64,000 bases of DNA from Caryophanales bacterium (GCA_026168805.1 JAPFDS010000052.1:1-64000); one strand, 5' to 3'. Counted from the first letter of the stretch, positions 36,496 through 46,517 are shown. Notes: generated by a model not told the origin, from the letters alone. Program-made: numbers and translations.

Positions 36496-36530
36496 AAAGA
36501 CGGATCTATTCCCTTAGAAGATCCGTCTTT
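36496..36530. terminator. terminator after bioY
   Basis: AAAGACGGATCT and AGATCCGTCTTT pair, followed by TG-rich sequence. It overlaps the stop of the convergent yuiC gene. Confidence 0.8.
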
Positions 36531-37132
36531 TGTATGTGTTGCTTAAATACTTTTTCGTATTCTATATTATTTAATTGATTCAACTCTTGTTCAGATATTG
36601 ACCCATTTCCTTTTTGGATAACATATACGTCGACTGTTTGTTTTCCCCACTCATTATAAACATCTTCTACTGTTTCGTAGTACAGATCTATTTTATTCCC
36701 TTTGATGGCACTTCCGATATCTGTCACCACTCCATATCCATATCCAGGAATATATAAAATTGTACCTAAAGGATAAACCGAAATATCAGCAGCTATTGTT
36801 GAATACGTGTCTCGACGCGCAGGAACACCTGCATATGTGATTCCATACGCCGCATGACTAGGATCTTTTCCTGTAGATTCTACTCCAGCAGTATACCCTG
36901 TCGCTATGACAGTATCTACAGCAAATCCCTCTTGTTTCATAGCCTCTACAAGTTCGTCTTCTTCGTTAACATCCGTATGATCGTCCACCAACTCCGGAGG
37001 TTGCATCATCACCCATGCATCCCTATCTGTTAAAAATGCTTGTGCATGCGTACTCGCGGACTCTATGATGCTCACTTGAAACAGCATCCAACTAAGGATG
37101 ACAAAAAACCTTCTCCTATTTAGTATGTGCAA
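36506..37132 (-). CDS. yuiC: secreted 3D-domain protein, YuiC family
   Basis: A 208-residue exported protein with a hydrophobic N-terminal signal (residues 9-30). The C-terminal 3D domain has ATGYTAG, then [13 protein letters not shown] and [17 protein letters not shown], which carries the Asp residues that name the fold. 3D proteins relate to lytic transglycosylases acting on the cell wall; B. subtilis YuiC is a stationary-phase muralytic factor. The start appears to be TTG, with GAGGTGAT about 5 nt upstream. Confidence 0.88.
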   Translation of the reverse strand: MHILNRRRFFVILSWMLFQVSIIESASTHAQAFLTDRDAWVMMQPPELVDDHTDVNEEDELVEAMKQEGFAVDTVIATGYTAGVESTGKDPSHAAYGITYAGVPARRDTYSTIAADISVYPLGTILYIPGYGYGVVTDIGSAIKGNKIDLYYETVEDVYNEWGKQTVDVYVIQKGNGSISEQELNQLNNIEYEKVFKQHIQKTDLLRE

Positions 37133-37247
37133 AGCACATCACCTCATATAAGAAGGTTCCCCAAAACATTTGTTTCTATGCAAATGTATTTTATAACTAC
37201 TGAAAGCTCTATCCATATGTATGACGGCATTCATGCACTACACTCTA

Positions 37248-37559
37248 TTAAAACATTTGATAACCGCTTCTTCGTAATATTCGAATGACAATCCCTGATA
37301 CAATCGTTCCAACAAATCCTGCCGATAAAATAATAATATCTTGATACCCCGAACTAAATAGTACTCTAAAGGCTTCACCAAAACTATTGAGCGGATGTTT
37401 TATGTACTCAAAAATTTTAATATCATTAATGACAATCACAATAATAATTGGATATACAACAGACATTAACCATGTTCTTCTCAGCAACATATTTAAAATA
37501 AATGAAATTCCAAAAAAGATAACAAAATATAAAATAACTGATAGCACAAGTTGTATCAA
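37248..37559 (-). CDS. yuiB: membrane protein YuiB
   Basis: A 103-residue protein with three or four hydrophobic helices and the conserved-looking loop FEYIKHPLNSFGEAFR. It resembles B. subtilis YuiB, which also sits beside yuiC. The start is TTG at 37559, with AAAGGAG about 8 nt upstream. Function unknown. Confidence 0.8.
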   Translation of the reverse strand: MIQLVLSVILYFVIFFGISFILNMLLRRTWLMSVVYPIIIVIVINDIKIFEYIKHPLNSFGEAFRVLFSSGYQDIIILSAGFVGTIVSGIVIRILRRSGYQMF

Positions 37560-37604
37560 TCTACTCTCTCCTTTCTACACAAACTTCATTTTATATTAAA
37601 AACA

Positions 37605-37643
37605 AGAAAAAGCAAAGGCAACTGATTTTCCTTTGCTTTTTCT
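37605..37643 (-). terminator. terminator of the NADH dehydrogenase gene
   Basis: AGAAAAAGCAAAGG and CCTTTGCTTTTTCT form a perfect stem, followed by TTGTTTTTAA on the minus strand. Confidence 0.87.
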
Positions 37644-37676
37644 CTGAAGTTTCATGAATAGATAGACGATTGCATT

Positions 37677-38891
37677 TTAATAAAAGATATTAAATTTACC
37701 TTTTTTAAGAAGTAATGGAATACCACCTAGTTTGAAATAGTAACGATTATCAATTACTTTTTTCATAACTGTAGCTTTCCATCCAAATATTTTTCGGTCA
37801 TTCAAAATGGAACCAATAGCATCATTATGTCCTAAAGAAGCAACGGTACCCATTAAATTGGGTTCAAATCCGTGCATGGCATTGTTTTCAATATGAGCTT
37901 TAACGTTTGCTGCTACTACTTCAGCAGCTTGTACAGCAATTTGCGCAGTTGGTGGATATGGACGTTCTGTTTCATTGTTCATGATCAGTGCACAGTCACC
38001 AACAACAAAAACGTCATCATAATCCGGTGCGCGCATGTCTTCACGAACTTGAACTTTCCCACGGTTCGTTTCAAATCCTGATTGCTCTACAATTGAGTTT
38101 GCTTTAACACCTGCTGCCCATACGGTTGTTAATGATTTAATTTCTTCTAGTTCACCATCTCTTTCGAACACAATTCCATCTGGTTTCACTTCCTTAAGCA
38201 TTGCTCCCGTAATAATTTCTACTCCGCGAGCCTCTAAGGAGTTTGTTGCATATTCAATGAGTGCTTCATCAAAACCAGGCATGACTGTTGGTGCACCTTC
38301 TACACTCACAATACGCACTTCAGATGGACTAACATCATATTCTTTACACAATTCAGGGATACGGTTTGCAAGTTCTCCTACAAACTCGATTCCTGTAAAG
38401 CCCGCACCACCGACGATGAAGTTTAAGCGTCCTTCTGTCTTTTCCTTCTCGTTATGATACATCGCAAAATTATATTCAATCTGCTCTCGAATGAGTCGTG
38501 AACTATCTGTGTCTGTAATCGCAAATGCATTTTCTTCCAGCCCTGGAATTCCAAAGGTCGCCATTTCAAAACCTAAGGCAACGACTAAAACATCGTATGT
38601 GAGTTCTTGATTTTTTAATGTTACGGTTTTCTTGTCCGGATGAATGGATACAACTGTATCCTCAATAAAATTAACATTTGATTTAATAACATCCTTGATT
38701 GTTACACGTGTACGGTCGTGATGTAATGTCCCTGCTGCAGTTTCATGTAAAGATGTAGATATGTAATGATAATTATTTTCGTTTACGAGCGTGATATTCG
38801 CTTGATTCGCCCCTAATTTCTTTTGTAAATTTACAGTTGTCATCATTCCACCATATCCAGCACCTAGAATGACAATATTTGGCTTATTCAT
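37677..38891 (-). CDS. yumB: type II NADH:quinone oxidoreductase
   Basis: A 404-residue single-subunit flavoprotein that passes electrons from NADH to menaquinone without pumping. Dinucleotide folds are ILGAGYGGM at the N-terminus and FIVGGAGFTGIE near residue 165; VFVVGDCA near 300 binds FAD and PTAQIAVQ near 320 is the quinone-site motif of the family. The ATG at 38891 has GGAAGTG 7 nt upstream. It fits with the menaquinone genes in this window. Confidence 0.93.
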   Translation of the reverse strand: MNKPNIVILGAGYGGMMTTVNLQKKLGANQANITLVNENNYHYISTSLHETAAGTLHHDRTRVTIKDVIKSNVNFIEDTVVSIHPDKKTVTLKNQELTYDVLVVALGFEMATFGIPGLEENAFAITDTDSSRLIREQIEYNFAMYHNEKEKTEGRLNFIVGGAGFTGIEFVGELANRIPELCKEYDVSPSEVRIVSVEGAPTVMPGFDEALIEYATNSLEARGVEIITGAMLKEVKPDGIVFERDGELEEIKSLTTVWAAGVKANSIVEQSGFETNRGKVQVREDMRAPDYDDVFVVGDCALIMNNETERPYPPTAQIAVQAAEVVAANVKAHIENNAMHGFEPNLMGTVASLGHNDAIGSILNDRKIFGWKATVMKKVIDNRYYFKLGGIPLLLKKGKFNIFY

Positions 38892-39181
38892 AATCAATCA
38901 CTTCCATTTTTATATTGATATGGCCTTACGACACGTCTAACTTTTGTGAATATATTCACGTATTTATCCATCACTCTATTAAACTACAACATGTGTAATA
39001 GCCACTACCCCATATGTATCTCATGTTCATATTAGACTTTTTACCTGTATATTTCAACCCTAATCATTATTTCTTTTGCATTCCATCCTACTCTTCGCGG
39101 TATTGATTAGTACACATGTATAATAGAACTGTGTTACTATAGATGAGGTAGGCACTGCTACACTGTATTGGAGGGTATATA

Positions 39182-40168
39182 ATGAATGAAAAAATATATG
39201 ATATTACAATCTTAGGTGCAGGACCAACCGGTCTTTTCACTGCCTTTTATGGAGGGATGCGCCAAGCTAGTGTTAAACTCATTGAAAGTTTACCTCATAT
39301 TGGCGGACAATTGTCAGCTCTGTATCCTGAAAAGGATATTTATGACGTAGCCGGATTCCCAAAAATTAAAGCACAAGATCTTGTTGATAATTTAGGAGAG
39401 CAATTGCAGCTCTTTGATCCAACCATTGTGTTAGGCCAGTCCATTGAAAATCTTGAAAAAATAGATGATGAAACGTTCCAACTCACTTCACATGAAGGAG
39501 AAACTCATTTAACAAAGTCAGTTATTATTACGGCAGGAAATGGTGCATTTGCACCGCGCCGATTAAATATTGGTGACTCCGAATCTTTTGAAGGAGTTAA
39601 TTTGCATTACTATGTACAAGATATGAGTATTTTTAAAGATGAGCACGTACTACTTCTAGGTGGTGGAGATTCTGCCGTAGATTGGGCTCTCATGCTTGAA
39701 CCTATTGCTAAGAAAGTAACACTTGTACATCGTCGAGACACATTTCGTGCCCATGAGCATAGTGTCCAACAATTAAAAGAGTCGTCTGTTGATATTCTTA
39801 CACCTTACGTAGCAACAGATATTCAAGGCGATGAAAAAATAGAAAGTATTACATTACGTGAAGCTAGGGGCGAGCAAACGATTGATATCGATGTGGATTC
39901 TGTCATTTGCAACTATGGATTCATTTCTAAACTCGGTCCAATTGCAAACTGGGGACTGGATATCGAACGGAATAGCATTGTCGTGAATTCAAAAATGGAA
40001 ACAAACATTCCTGGAGTTTATGCGGCGGGAGATATTAATACCTATCCAGGAAAAGTTAAACTGATTGCAACTGGATTTGGCGACGGACCAACCGCCATTA
40101 ACAACGCCATGCAATATTTAGATCCAAAAGCCCGCATCCAACCACAACACTCAACGAATATGTTTTAA
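39182..40168 (+). CDS. yumC: ferredoxin/flavodoxin--NADP reductase, YumC type
   Basis: A 328-residue thioredoxin-reductase-like flavoprotein without the CXXC motif. FAD binding is shown by [10 protein letters not shown] and [15 protein letters not shown] binding by [13 protein letters not shown] near residue 155 and [10 protein letters not shown]. This group reduces ferredoxins and flavodoxins. GGAGGG precedes the ATG. A TATAAT hexamer lies at 39119. Confidence 0.94.
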   Translation: MNEKIYDITILGAGPTGLFTAFYGGMRQASVKLIESLPHIGGQLSALYPEKDIYDVAGFPKIKAQDLVDNLGEQLQLFDPTIVLGQSIENLEKIDDETFQLTSHEGETHLTKSVIITAGNGAFAPRRLNIGDSESFEGVNLHYYVQDMSIFKDEHVLLLGGGDSAVDWALMLEPIAKKVTLVHRRDTFRAHEHSVQQLKESSVDILTPYVATDIQGDEKIESITLREARGEQTIDIDVDSVICNYGFISKLGPIANWGLDIERNSIVVNSKMETNIPGVYAAGDINTYPGKVKLIATGFGDGPTAINNAMQYLDPKARIQPQHSTNMF

Positions 40169-40246
40169 ACATAAAAGTGGAAGCGATTGATTAGTGGCAT
40201 ACAAATTGAAATTTGCTAGACGCTGATTGCTGAAGCTAGCCGATAT

Positions 40247-40285
40247 AAAAAGCGGTGCAAGAGTTATACTCTCGCACCGCTTTTT
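40247..40285. terminator. bidirectional terminator between yumC and yutM
   Basis: AAAAAGCGGTGC-A-AGAGT and ACTCT-C-GCACCGCTTTTT pair around TAT. Confidence 0.92.
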
Positions 40286-40286
40286 A

Positions 40287-40643
40287 TTAGCATTTATCGG
40301 GTACTCCTTCATTGTCTTTTGCTCGGAATGAAGATCCACATCCACAAGAAACGATTGCGTTTGGATTATTAATGCTAAATCCGCCGCCCATCATATTTTC
40401 TTTAAAATCAATTTTTGTTTTTTCGATGATCGGAACATCTTGCTTACTCATAACCACTGGGATGTCATTAATTTCCTCAACAACATCAAGTTCTTCATTC
40501 GCTTCATATTCGAAGCCTAGTGAATAAGATAGTCCACTACATCCGCCACCTTTAATCCCAAATCGTAGTAAGGCGCCTTCATCCTCTTGTTGCAACATTT
40601 CTTTTATTTGGCGACGGGCATCATCCGTAATTTCAATAATCAT
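40287..40643 (-). CDS. yutM: A-type iron-sulfur carrier (HesB/IscA family)
   Basis: A 118-residue A-type Fe-S carrier protein. The three cluster-binding cysteines are in GGGCSGLSY and CGCGSSF. Such proteins deliver [4Fe-4S] or [2Fe-2S] clusters to target enzymes. GGAGAGG lies 6 nt before the ATG. Together with the Nfu protein and the suf genes in this window it belongs to the Fe-S network. Confidence 0.92.
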   Translation of the reverse strand: MIIEITDDARRQIKEMLQQEDEGALLRFGIKGGGCSGLSYSLGFEYEANEELDVVEEINDIPVVMSKQDVPIIEKTKIDFKENMMGGGFSINNPNAIVSCGCGSSFRAKDNEGVPDKC

Positions 40644-40965
40644 CTTATCCCTCTCCTTCTATTAAATAAAACGTGTATGATATTTGATCATTTTTCATGC
40701 GTGTGACTTGTTGCTACTCTAGAGTATCTTCATCTTTATACACCAACATAGCTTGTTTATTCCTATTTATGATTATAACATTTTTATCGGTAACTTTCAT
40801 ACCCTTCCAATGGATTCTTTATTTTTTCACACATTACATGTATTTTAAGAGCATATATTTTACAAAAAAGCTTTTCAGCGTTAAAATAGATGTATATAAG
40901 TAATCTATCATATATTCATAATAAGGAAATTAATCACTTCGTAATCTGAAAGGAGAAGATCGATT
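40644..40965. other. intergenic region with no recognised element
   Basis: A 322-bp AT-rich divergent region between yutM and yutI. No riboswitch, repeat or small gene was seen. It presumably holds promoters for both genes. Confidence 0.5.
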
Positions 40966-41190
40966 ATGCAAGAACAAGTCCAAGAAGTTTTAAATAAATT
41001 ACGCCCTTTCCTACTCCGCGATGGTGGTGACGTTGAACTCGTTGATGTAGATGATGACGGCATCGTACTCCTTCGTCTGATGGGTGCTTGCGGTAACTGC
41101 CCAAGTTCAGCGATTACATTAAAAGCTGGTATTGAGCGTGCACTCGTTACAGAAGTACCTGGAGTCACAGAAATAGAACAAGTATTTTAA
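40966..41190 (+). CDS. yutI: Nfu-type iron-sulfur scaffold protein
   Basis: A 74-residue stand-alone NifU C-terminal domain. [15 protein letters not shown] is the family N-terminal signature and GACGNCPSS carries the CXXC that binds a [4Fe-4S] cluster between two subunits. AAAGGAG precedes the ATG. Confidence 0.94.
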   Translation: MQEQVQEVLNKLRPFLLRDGGDVELVDVDDDGIVLLRLMGACGNCPSSAITLKAGIERALVTEVPGVTEIEQVF

Positions 41191-41201
41191 ATAGATCACT
41201 T

Positions 41202-41240
41202 AAGCAGACAATTGTAATACATACAATGTCTGCTTTTTTA
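41202..41240 (+). terminator. terminator after yutI
   Basis: AAGCAGACA-(A)-TTGTA and TACAA-TGTCTGCTT pair, followed by TTTTT. It reaches the end of the convergent dehydrogenase gene. Confidence 0.85.
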
Positions 41241-42203
41241 TGTTACTGGTGTTTTCGGAGTTTCTCCTTGAAAGACAGCTACTATATTTTCACAGCATAA
41301 ATGAACCATTTCTGTTCTCGTTTTCACACTTGAAGAACCAATATGTGGTAAGCATACTGTATTATCCAATGTTACAAATCGATTGTCTGAACGAATAGGT
41401 TCCACTGTAAATACATCAAGACCTGCTGCGGCAATTTTTTTCGTCGATAAAGCTTCATGGAGTGCATCTTCATTGACAACTTGACCACGAGACGCATTAA
41501 TAAATATAGCTGACTCTTTCATTTTATCAAAAGCTTTTGCGTCAAACATCTCTTCTGTCTCATCGGTTAACGGAGCTAATGGAACGATAAAATCTGAACG
41601 TTTGAGCAATTCATCGAACGAAACATATTCCGCTTGTAACTCATTTTCTGCAACTTCTTTTCTTGATCGATTGTGATAAAGCACGTTCATTCCAAATCCT
41701 CTTGCTCGTCTTGCTACCGCTTCACCAATGCGTCCCATTCCAACAATCCCAATGGTTTGATGATGAATATCAGCACCTGCTAATAAAAATGGTGACCAAT
41801 CTTCCCACTGATCCTCTCGTACATAATCACTTGCTTCAACAATTCTTCTAGCTGTCGCCATCAGTAATGCAAATGTAAGATCTGCTGTTGTCTCTGTTAG
41901 GACGTCAGGTGTGTTTGTCACAACAATATTTTGTTCTTGTGCTGTTAGAAGATCAATATTATTATATCCAACGGCCAAATTGGCAATCACTTTTAAATTT
42001 TTACCCTGTTCCATTACTTCGGCATCGATGGTGTCAGATAACATACAAAACAAGCCATCCGCTTCTGCCACTTCTTTTAATAACACATCTCTAGGTACTG
42101 GTGTATCCTCACTTTCCCACATTTTCACTCGAAAGTTCTCTTCATACTGTCTCAGTAATTCGCTTGATATCGTTCTTGTAATATATACAAGAGGTTTCGT
42201 CAC
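41238..42203 (-). CDS. D-2-hydroxyacid dehydrogenase (glyoxylate/hydroxypyruvate reductase type)
   Basis: A 321-residue NAD(P)-dependent D-isomer-specific dehydrogenase. GIVGMGRIGEAVARR near residue 151 is the dinucleotide fold, NASRGQVVNEDAL near 235 contains the substrate Arg, and LPHIGSSS near 285 has the catalytic His, with the Glu in TVEP. The start is GTG, with GGGGAGG 7 nt upstream. Likely substrates are glyoxylate and hydroxypyruvate, inferred from the subfamily. Confidence 0.9.
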   Translation of the reverse strand: MTKPLVYITRTISSELLRQYEENFRVKMWESEDTPVPRDVLLKEVAEADGLFCMLSDTIDAEVMEQGKNLKVIANLAVGYNNIDLLTAQEQNIVVTNTPDVLTETTADLTFALLMATARRIVEASDYVREDQWEDWSPFLLAGADIHHQTIGIVGMGRIGEAVARRARGFGMNVLYHNRSRKEVAENELQAEYVSFDELLKRSDFIVPLAPLTDETEEMFDAKAFDKMKESAIFINASRGQVVNEDALHEALSTKKIAAAGLDVFTVEPIRSDNRFVTLDNTVCLPHIGSSSVKTRTEMVHLCCENIVAVFQGETPKTPVT

Positions 42204-42228
42204 GCATATTCCTCCCCATTTTTCTCTT

Positions 42229-43200
42229 TTACAACCATTGTAGCATAGGAATGTGAATTTTTTGATGATTCTGCTTGATGTGCTGGAAAAGCGTATTTAA
42301 TCGAACCTCATAATTTTCTTGAGCTTTACATAGATGCAACATCTCTTGTTTCATTTTCGTTTCATCTTTTTTGAGTCGGTGTCTATCTATATAATCAAAA
42401 AAATGAGCAGGATAAAGCAGTCTTGCATATAATAATTTCCAACTAAACTCCGAGATGAATTGAACGTCATTATACTCTTTTAAAAACCGACTTATATCGT
42501 CAACATCAACATGGTCTTGTAAGAGCTTGAACCGAATAAATTCTGCCACATCACGCATCGGATGATCGAAATGAAGTTCATGATGAAAGAAACAATGCTC
42601 CTTTAGTTGATTCCTATACCTTTCAAATGTAATGGTTGGTCGATCACTCGAATCAGCTACGGCTTCTTTTTCTATAGTACCTATATATTGAATCGCATTC
42701 TCTGTCATTCCAATCACATAGGGAAATACATCTAACCAAGCTCTTTCAAAATAGGATCTACGTTCACTCAATGATGCTTGTAAATTTTGTTCATATACGG
42801 TAAGCTTATCAATCCATAGTTGCTTCCACGTACCATAACTAGATATCGAACGTGGTTCATACGGATATGCTTGATGTCGTTGATGAAATTCGGCGAGAAT
42901 CGAACCATTGCTTGTTTGAGATGGATCTTGTAAGTCATCAATCTGTACAACAACATAAGTTTGATCGTCCATCACTGTTATAAATTGTTCATCAATATTT
43001 TGTAGTGGAAACCCAATATTTGGTTGATGATGTTCTTTTAAATAATACGACAATACCGCCTGTTCGAGATTAAATTCATCTCTGTTGCGTATGGGAATCA
43101 CAAGGTAGTGTATATTATTTTCAACATAACTCGAATACCTTCTGATGGGAAAACTTTCTTGTCCTTGGATACCATAATATGTGCGCAAAAAATCAATCAC
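42229..43200 (-). CDS. yutH: spore coat-associated protein YutH (CotS/kinase-like)
   Basis: A 323-residue protein of the CotS/YutH group, distantly related to aminoglycoside-phosphotransferase kinases, seen in endospores of Bacillus. The typical kinase catalytic residues are not obvious. The start is GTG at 43200, with AAGGGGG 7 nt upstream; the frame extends to 43323 but that would overlap the divergent yutG start. Position next to yutG matches B. subtilis. Confidence 0.82.
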   Translation of the reverse strand: MIDFLRTYYGIQGQESFPIRRYSSYVENNIHYLVIPIRNRDEFNLEQAVLSYYLKEHHQPNIGFPLQNIDEQFITVMDDQTYVVVQIDDLQDPSQTSNGSILAEFHQRHQAYPYEPRSISSYGTWKQLWIDKLTVYEQNLQASLSERRSYFERAWLDVFPYVIGMTENAIQYIGTIEKEAVADSSDRPTITFERYRNQLKEHCFFHHELHFDHPMRDVAEFIRFKLLQDHVDVDDISRFLKEYNDVQFISEFSWKLLYARLLYPAHFFDYIDRHRLKKDETKMKQEMLHLCKAQENYEVRLNTLFQHIKQNHQKIHIPMLQWL

Positions 43201-43305
43201 ACGAACGCCCCCTTTTTTGTCATTCTTGTCATACCTTATATATACACTTTTTTTATTTTTGATATGAATGGAACTTATTAAAATATGAAAGAAAAGGTGA
43301 TACGT

Positions 43306-43809
43306 ATGGATATTCATTTTCAACGTGATGAATTAGAGCAAAAAGCAAGAGAATTATTAAAACAACGAGGAGTTACGATTGATGAAATTGCGGACCTTGT
43401 CTACTACTTACAGTCTAGCTACCATAAAGATTTGACATTAGAAGAGTGTAAGTACAATGTAGATCGTGTATTAGCTAAACGCGAGGTCCAACATGCGCTT
43501 TTAACAGGTATTGAACTCGATGCACTTGCTGAGGAGAAAAAACTATCAGAACCGCTTCAAACCATTATTGAAACAGATGAGAGTTTATATGGTGTGGATG
43601 AAATTGTTGCTTTCTCAATTGTGAACGTATACGGTTCCATTGGATTTACGAATTATGGGTTTATTGATAAACAAAAACCTGGGGTTCTCAAACGACTAAA
43701 TGATCAGTCAACTGGAGAAGTGCATACCTTTTTAGATGATATTGTCGGAGCCATTGCTGCAGCTGCTTCTAGCCGCTTAGCACATGCATCTGTTGACGAG
43801 GAGTTTTAA
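43306..43809 (+). CDS. yutG: phosphatidylglycerophosphatase A family protein
   Basis: A 167-residue PgpA-fold protein. The conserved segment ESLYGVDEIVAFSIVNVYGS, then TNYGFIDK, and the C-terminal LDDIVGAIAAAA follow the YutG group. PgpA enzymes dephosphorylate phosphatidylglycerophosphate, but these soluble bacillar relatives may have another substrate. AAGGTGAT lies 5 nt before the ATG at 43306. Confidence 0.85.
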   Translation: MDIHFQRDELEQKARELLKQRGVTIDEIADLVYYLQSSYHKDLTLEECKYNVDRVLAKREVQHALLTGIELDALAEEKKLSEPLQTIIETDESLYGVDEIVAFSIVNVYGSIGFTNYGFIDKQKPGVLKRLNDQSTGEVHTFLDDIVGAIAAAASSRLAHASVDEEF

Positions 43810-43821
43810 AGAAAACCAATC

Positions 43822-43866
43822 AAATAAAGGTGTTCACTCTATTTCTAGAGTGAACACCTTTATTTT
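43822..43866. terminator. bidirectional terminator between yutG and the SufR-like gene
   Basis: AATAAAGGTGTTCACTCTA and its complement form a 19-bp stem around TTTC, followed by T-rich sequence on both strands. Confidence 0.93.
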
Positions 43867-44504
43867 TATTTAGAATCTTTAGGATTTGAAATAGTCCATG
43901 TACAAACATGGTCTCCTTCTGTTATACATGTATGTGCTAACACTTTACTATTGGGGAAAACTTCAGAAAATGTTTGTTTTTCATTTGCGCAAATTTCATT
44001 ATATTTAGATGATATATTAATGATTGGACAATGATAATTACGCATTTCATAGCTACCGTCTTCTTGTTTCAGGAATTCAACCATATAGCCGTTTTCATCT
44101 TGCATACGTGCTATTTCTTCCATTTTTCCGTCAAAGTCTTCTGAGCGTAGCGCTTCTTTAAATGCATTGATTTCCCGATGCATTCTTCTTTCTAATACGC
44201 GTGTTACCGCTTCTTTCCCTTGAACCTCTTCTAAATCTTGTAATAACTCTACTGGGAGCTGTTCAAAATGATTTGGAAAGGTTTGATGCCCTTTTTTCGT
44301 TAATGTATATACGTAATATGGTCTGCCAATATCTTGTTTCACAGCTTCTTCATCAATAAACCCTTCACGTAATAAAACATTCATATGTTTACGAACAGCA
44401 ATTTCAGAAATTGAAAAATGGCGCATTATTTCTCTCATTGTACTCGTATGTTCTTTCTTCAACACTTGAAGGAGCTTTAATTTTGTTGAAGTATGTTCTT
44501 TCAT
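43866..44504 (-). CDS. SufR-like winged-helix regulator with C-terminal Cys cluster
   Basis: A 212-residue transcriptional regulator. Residues 5-75 are a winged helix (MREIMRHFSISEIAVRKHMN). The C-terminal part has cysteines in YHCPIINISSKYNEICANE and THTC-like AHTCITEGDHVC, the spacing found in SufR proteins that sense iron-sulfur clusters. It may therefore control Fe-S assembly genes. AGAGGTGG lies 6 nt before the second ATG (44504) and 3 nt before the first (44507). It follows yutE by 12 nt in one operon. Confidence 0.82.
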   Translation of the reverse strand: MKEHTSTKLKLLQVLKKEHTSTMREIMRHFSISEIAVRKHMNVLLREGFIDEEAVKQDIGRPYYVYTLTKKGHQTFPNHFEQLPVELLQDLEEVQGKEAVTRVLERRMHREINAFKEALRSEDFDGKMEEIARMQDENGYMVEFLKQEDGSYEMRNYHCPIINISSKYNEICANEKQTFSEVFPNSKVLAHTCITEGDHVCTWTISNPKDSK

Positions 44505-44516
44505 CATCGACCACCT

Positions 44517-44954
44517 CTACTCATTTGAAAATGCATGTGCTACTCCGAGTTCATTGTCCAAATAAGTTGTAATGTGCGTACTAAACTGTGATAGTTGCTT
44601 TCGATCTTCTGTGAGTATTTTTTCTATCTTTTCGTGATCTATTTGTGTATATTCTTGGACAATCATCTGACGGAGACGAATAAACTCTTTATACGTATCA
44701 CTATCTTCGGCAGGAATGACCCGTTCATCAACTAAAATGTCAATTATATCTTCATAACTTCCTGGATCGCGCATAATAAACCCATCAATCATCATATTGC
44801 CTACATCAAGCATAGATTCAATAAGTACATGAGAAATACGTTCTAAACCCAATTTTTCCATCTTTGATTCAAATGTCTGTTCGTGCGTGAGTTCAAATAA
44901 ATAATCAATATACATTAAAATTTCTTTTATTTTACTTCTGTCTACAAAATACAT
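44517..44954 (-). CDS. yutE: DUF86 HEPN-like protein YutE
   Basis: A 145-residue all-helical HepT/DUF86-fold protein. The place of the toxin RX4HXY motif shows RQMIVQEYTQ, so the His is replaced by Glu, and no MntA-type nucleotidyltransferase lies beside it; a toxin role is therefore unsupported. GGAGG lies 7 nt before the ATG at 44954. It matches B. subtilis YutE in the same neighbourhood. Confidence 0.83.
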   Translation of the reverse strand: MYFVDRSKIKEILMYIDYLFELTHEQTFESKMEKLGLERISHVLIESMLDVGNMMIDGFIMRDPGSYEDIIDILVDERVIPAEDSDTYKEFIRLRQMIVQEYTQIDHEKIEKILTEDRKQLSQFSTHITTYLDNELGVAHAFSNE

Positions 44955-45074
44955 GGCAATTCCTCCATCCATCAATATCTTTATTATACCATATCATTAA
45001 ACGATGAGCACTACTTTCATGATATACTACGGAAAGAATCAAAAGGACAAAAAATCATTGAAAGGAATATGTAT

Positions 45075-46517
45075 ATGCCTACTTTTTCTATCGATCAGTT
45101 GCTTGATATGGACGCCACTGCACTTGCGCGTGCTATTTTAGAAAAACGCGTTTCTATATATGACGTTGTTTCAACGTTTATCTCCCATGCTAAAAAAGAA
45201 AACGTATACATTCATGCGATTGTCGAAGATCGTTTTGAAGATGCTTTAATGGAAGCAAAAGATAAAGATCGCCTTCTAGAAACAACCACTCAAGTGGGCC
45301 CTCTTTTTGGTGTACCTATGAGCGTAAAAGAATCGTTTAACGTCCAGGGAATGAAAACTACTGGAGGACTTATGCATTTAAAAAACAACATCGCAGATCA
45401 AGACGCTCCGGTTATTCAATCTTTAAAAGAGGCAGGTGCGATTATTGTATGTAAAACGAACACTCCTGCCCTCTGCTTTTGCCAGGAAACAGATAACAAA
45501 TTATACGGAAGAACCAATAACGCTTGGGAACATTCACACACGGCTGGAGGTTCTAGTGGTGGAGAAGCTGCTTTGTTAAGTGTTGGTGGTGCTGCTGTTG
45601 GGATTGGTTCTGATATTGGAGGATCGATTCGTTTCCCGAGTCATTTTAACGGAATTATTGGGTTTAAACCAGGTAGACACCAAGTTTCTTCCGTGGGTCA
45701 TTTTCCGGAAGAAACCATTCCACTGCAAAAAAGAATGGCCGGCTCTGGACCCATGGGAAAGTCTGTCCGCGATATGGAGCTTATGTATGAACTCATGTCA
45801 TCTTATACTCAAACAAATGATCTCTCACATCCCATTACATTCAACTTTTTACCACAACGACAACCTTATCCTTTGAATGATGCCTCTGTTGCAATGATGG
45901 ACAAAGTGGAGTCCTTTATGAAAACGATTGGAGAGGTCGATCAATCATATCCGCCTTTCTTTAAAGATTCTGCGACAATTTGGCAAGAAATTATGTCAAT
46001 CGATGGAGCGAAAATGATGAAAGAAGCTGCTTTTCCCGAACATAAAACGCCCTATATTCAATCCTACATTAAAGAAAAACTCTTCGGCACGAGTACGATT
46101 CATGCATATTTATCATGGGCTTTCATTGGCGCATCTATGTTTAAACCGAGCCAACAACGAATCGGTGAATTAACATCCCTTTTCTCGCAAGGGGATGAAG
46201 ATCTATATACATTTTATGAAAACCGGATATCAGTTTTGCCTGTCTATCATAGTGGTGCTCTCCCACATGGTGAAGTATATAAGGAGATCTTTTCCATCAA
46301 GAAAACATATAAAAAGTTCATGCCTTATGTTGCCTATGCAAATGTATGGGGACTGCCCTCTCTTACAATACCAATCACAATGGACGACAATCAAATGCCC
46401 ATGGCCATCCAACTCGTAAGTCGTGTAGGAAATGAAGATTTGCTTTTTTCTATCGGCAAACACATTGAAAAACAATTTCAAGGATATGTCAGGAGTTCTC
46501 CTAGCACCCGTGTATAA
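45075..46517 (+). CDS. amidase signature family hydrolase
   Basis: A 480-residue amidase. The Ser-cisSer-Lys triad is seen as Lys in PMSVKESF near residue 88, Ser in GGSSGGEAAL near 162 and Ser in SDIGGSIRFP near 186. The family hydrolyses amide bonds in substrates from small amides to fatty-acid amides, and GatA is excluded by lack of gatC/gatB neighbours. The second ATG (45075) lies 8 nt from AAAGGA, the first only 2 nt. Confidence 0.88.
   Translation: MPTFSIDQLLDMDATALARAILEKRVSIYDVVSTFISHAKKENVYIHAIVEDRFEDALMEAKDKDRLLETTTQVGPLFGVPMSVKESFNVQGMKTTGGLMHLKNNIADQDAPVIQSLKEAGAIIVCKTNTPALCFCQETDNKLYGRTNNAWEHSHTAGGSSGGEAALLSVGGAAVGIGSDIGGSIRFPSHFNGIIGFKPGRHQVSSVGHFPEETIPLQKRMAGSGPMGKSVRDMELMYELMSSYTQTNDLSHPITFNFLPQRQPYPLNDASVAMMDKVESFMKTIGEVDQSYPPFFKDSATIWQEIMSIDGAKMMKEAAFPEHKTPYIQSYIKEKLFGTSTIHAYLSWAFIGASMFKPSQQRIGELTSLFSQGDEDLYTFYENRISVLPVYHSGALPHGEVYKEIFSIKKTYKKFMPYVAYANVWGLPSLTIPITMDDNQMPMAIQLVSRVGNEDLLFSIGKHIEKQFQGYVRSSPSTRV

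Noticed and set aside
42229-43323. Longer yutH beginning at 43323
   Set aside because: It would overlap the divergent yutG start, and GTG at 43200 has a proper ribosome site.
44517-44954. HepT toxin of a HepT/MntA toxin-antitoxin pair
   Set aside because: The RX4HXY motif lacks the His, there is no nucleotidyltransferase partner, and the gene matches the housekeeping neighbour yutE.
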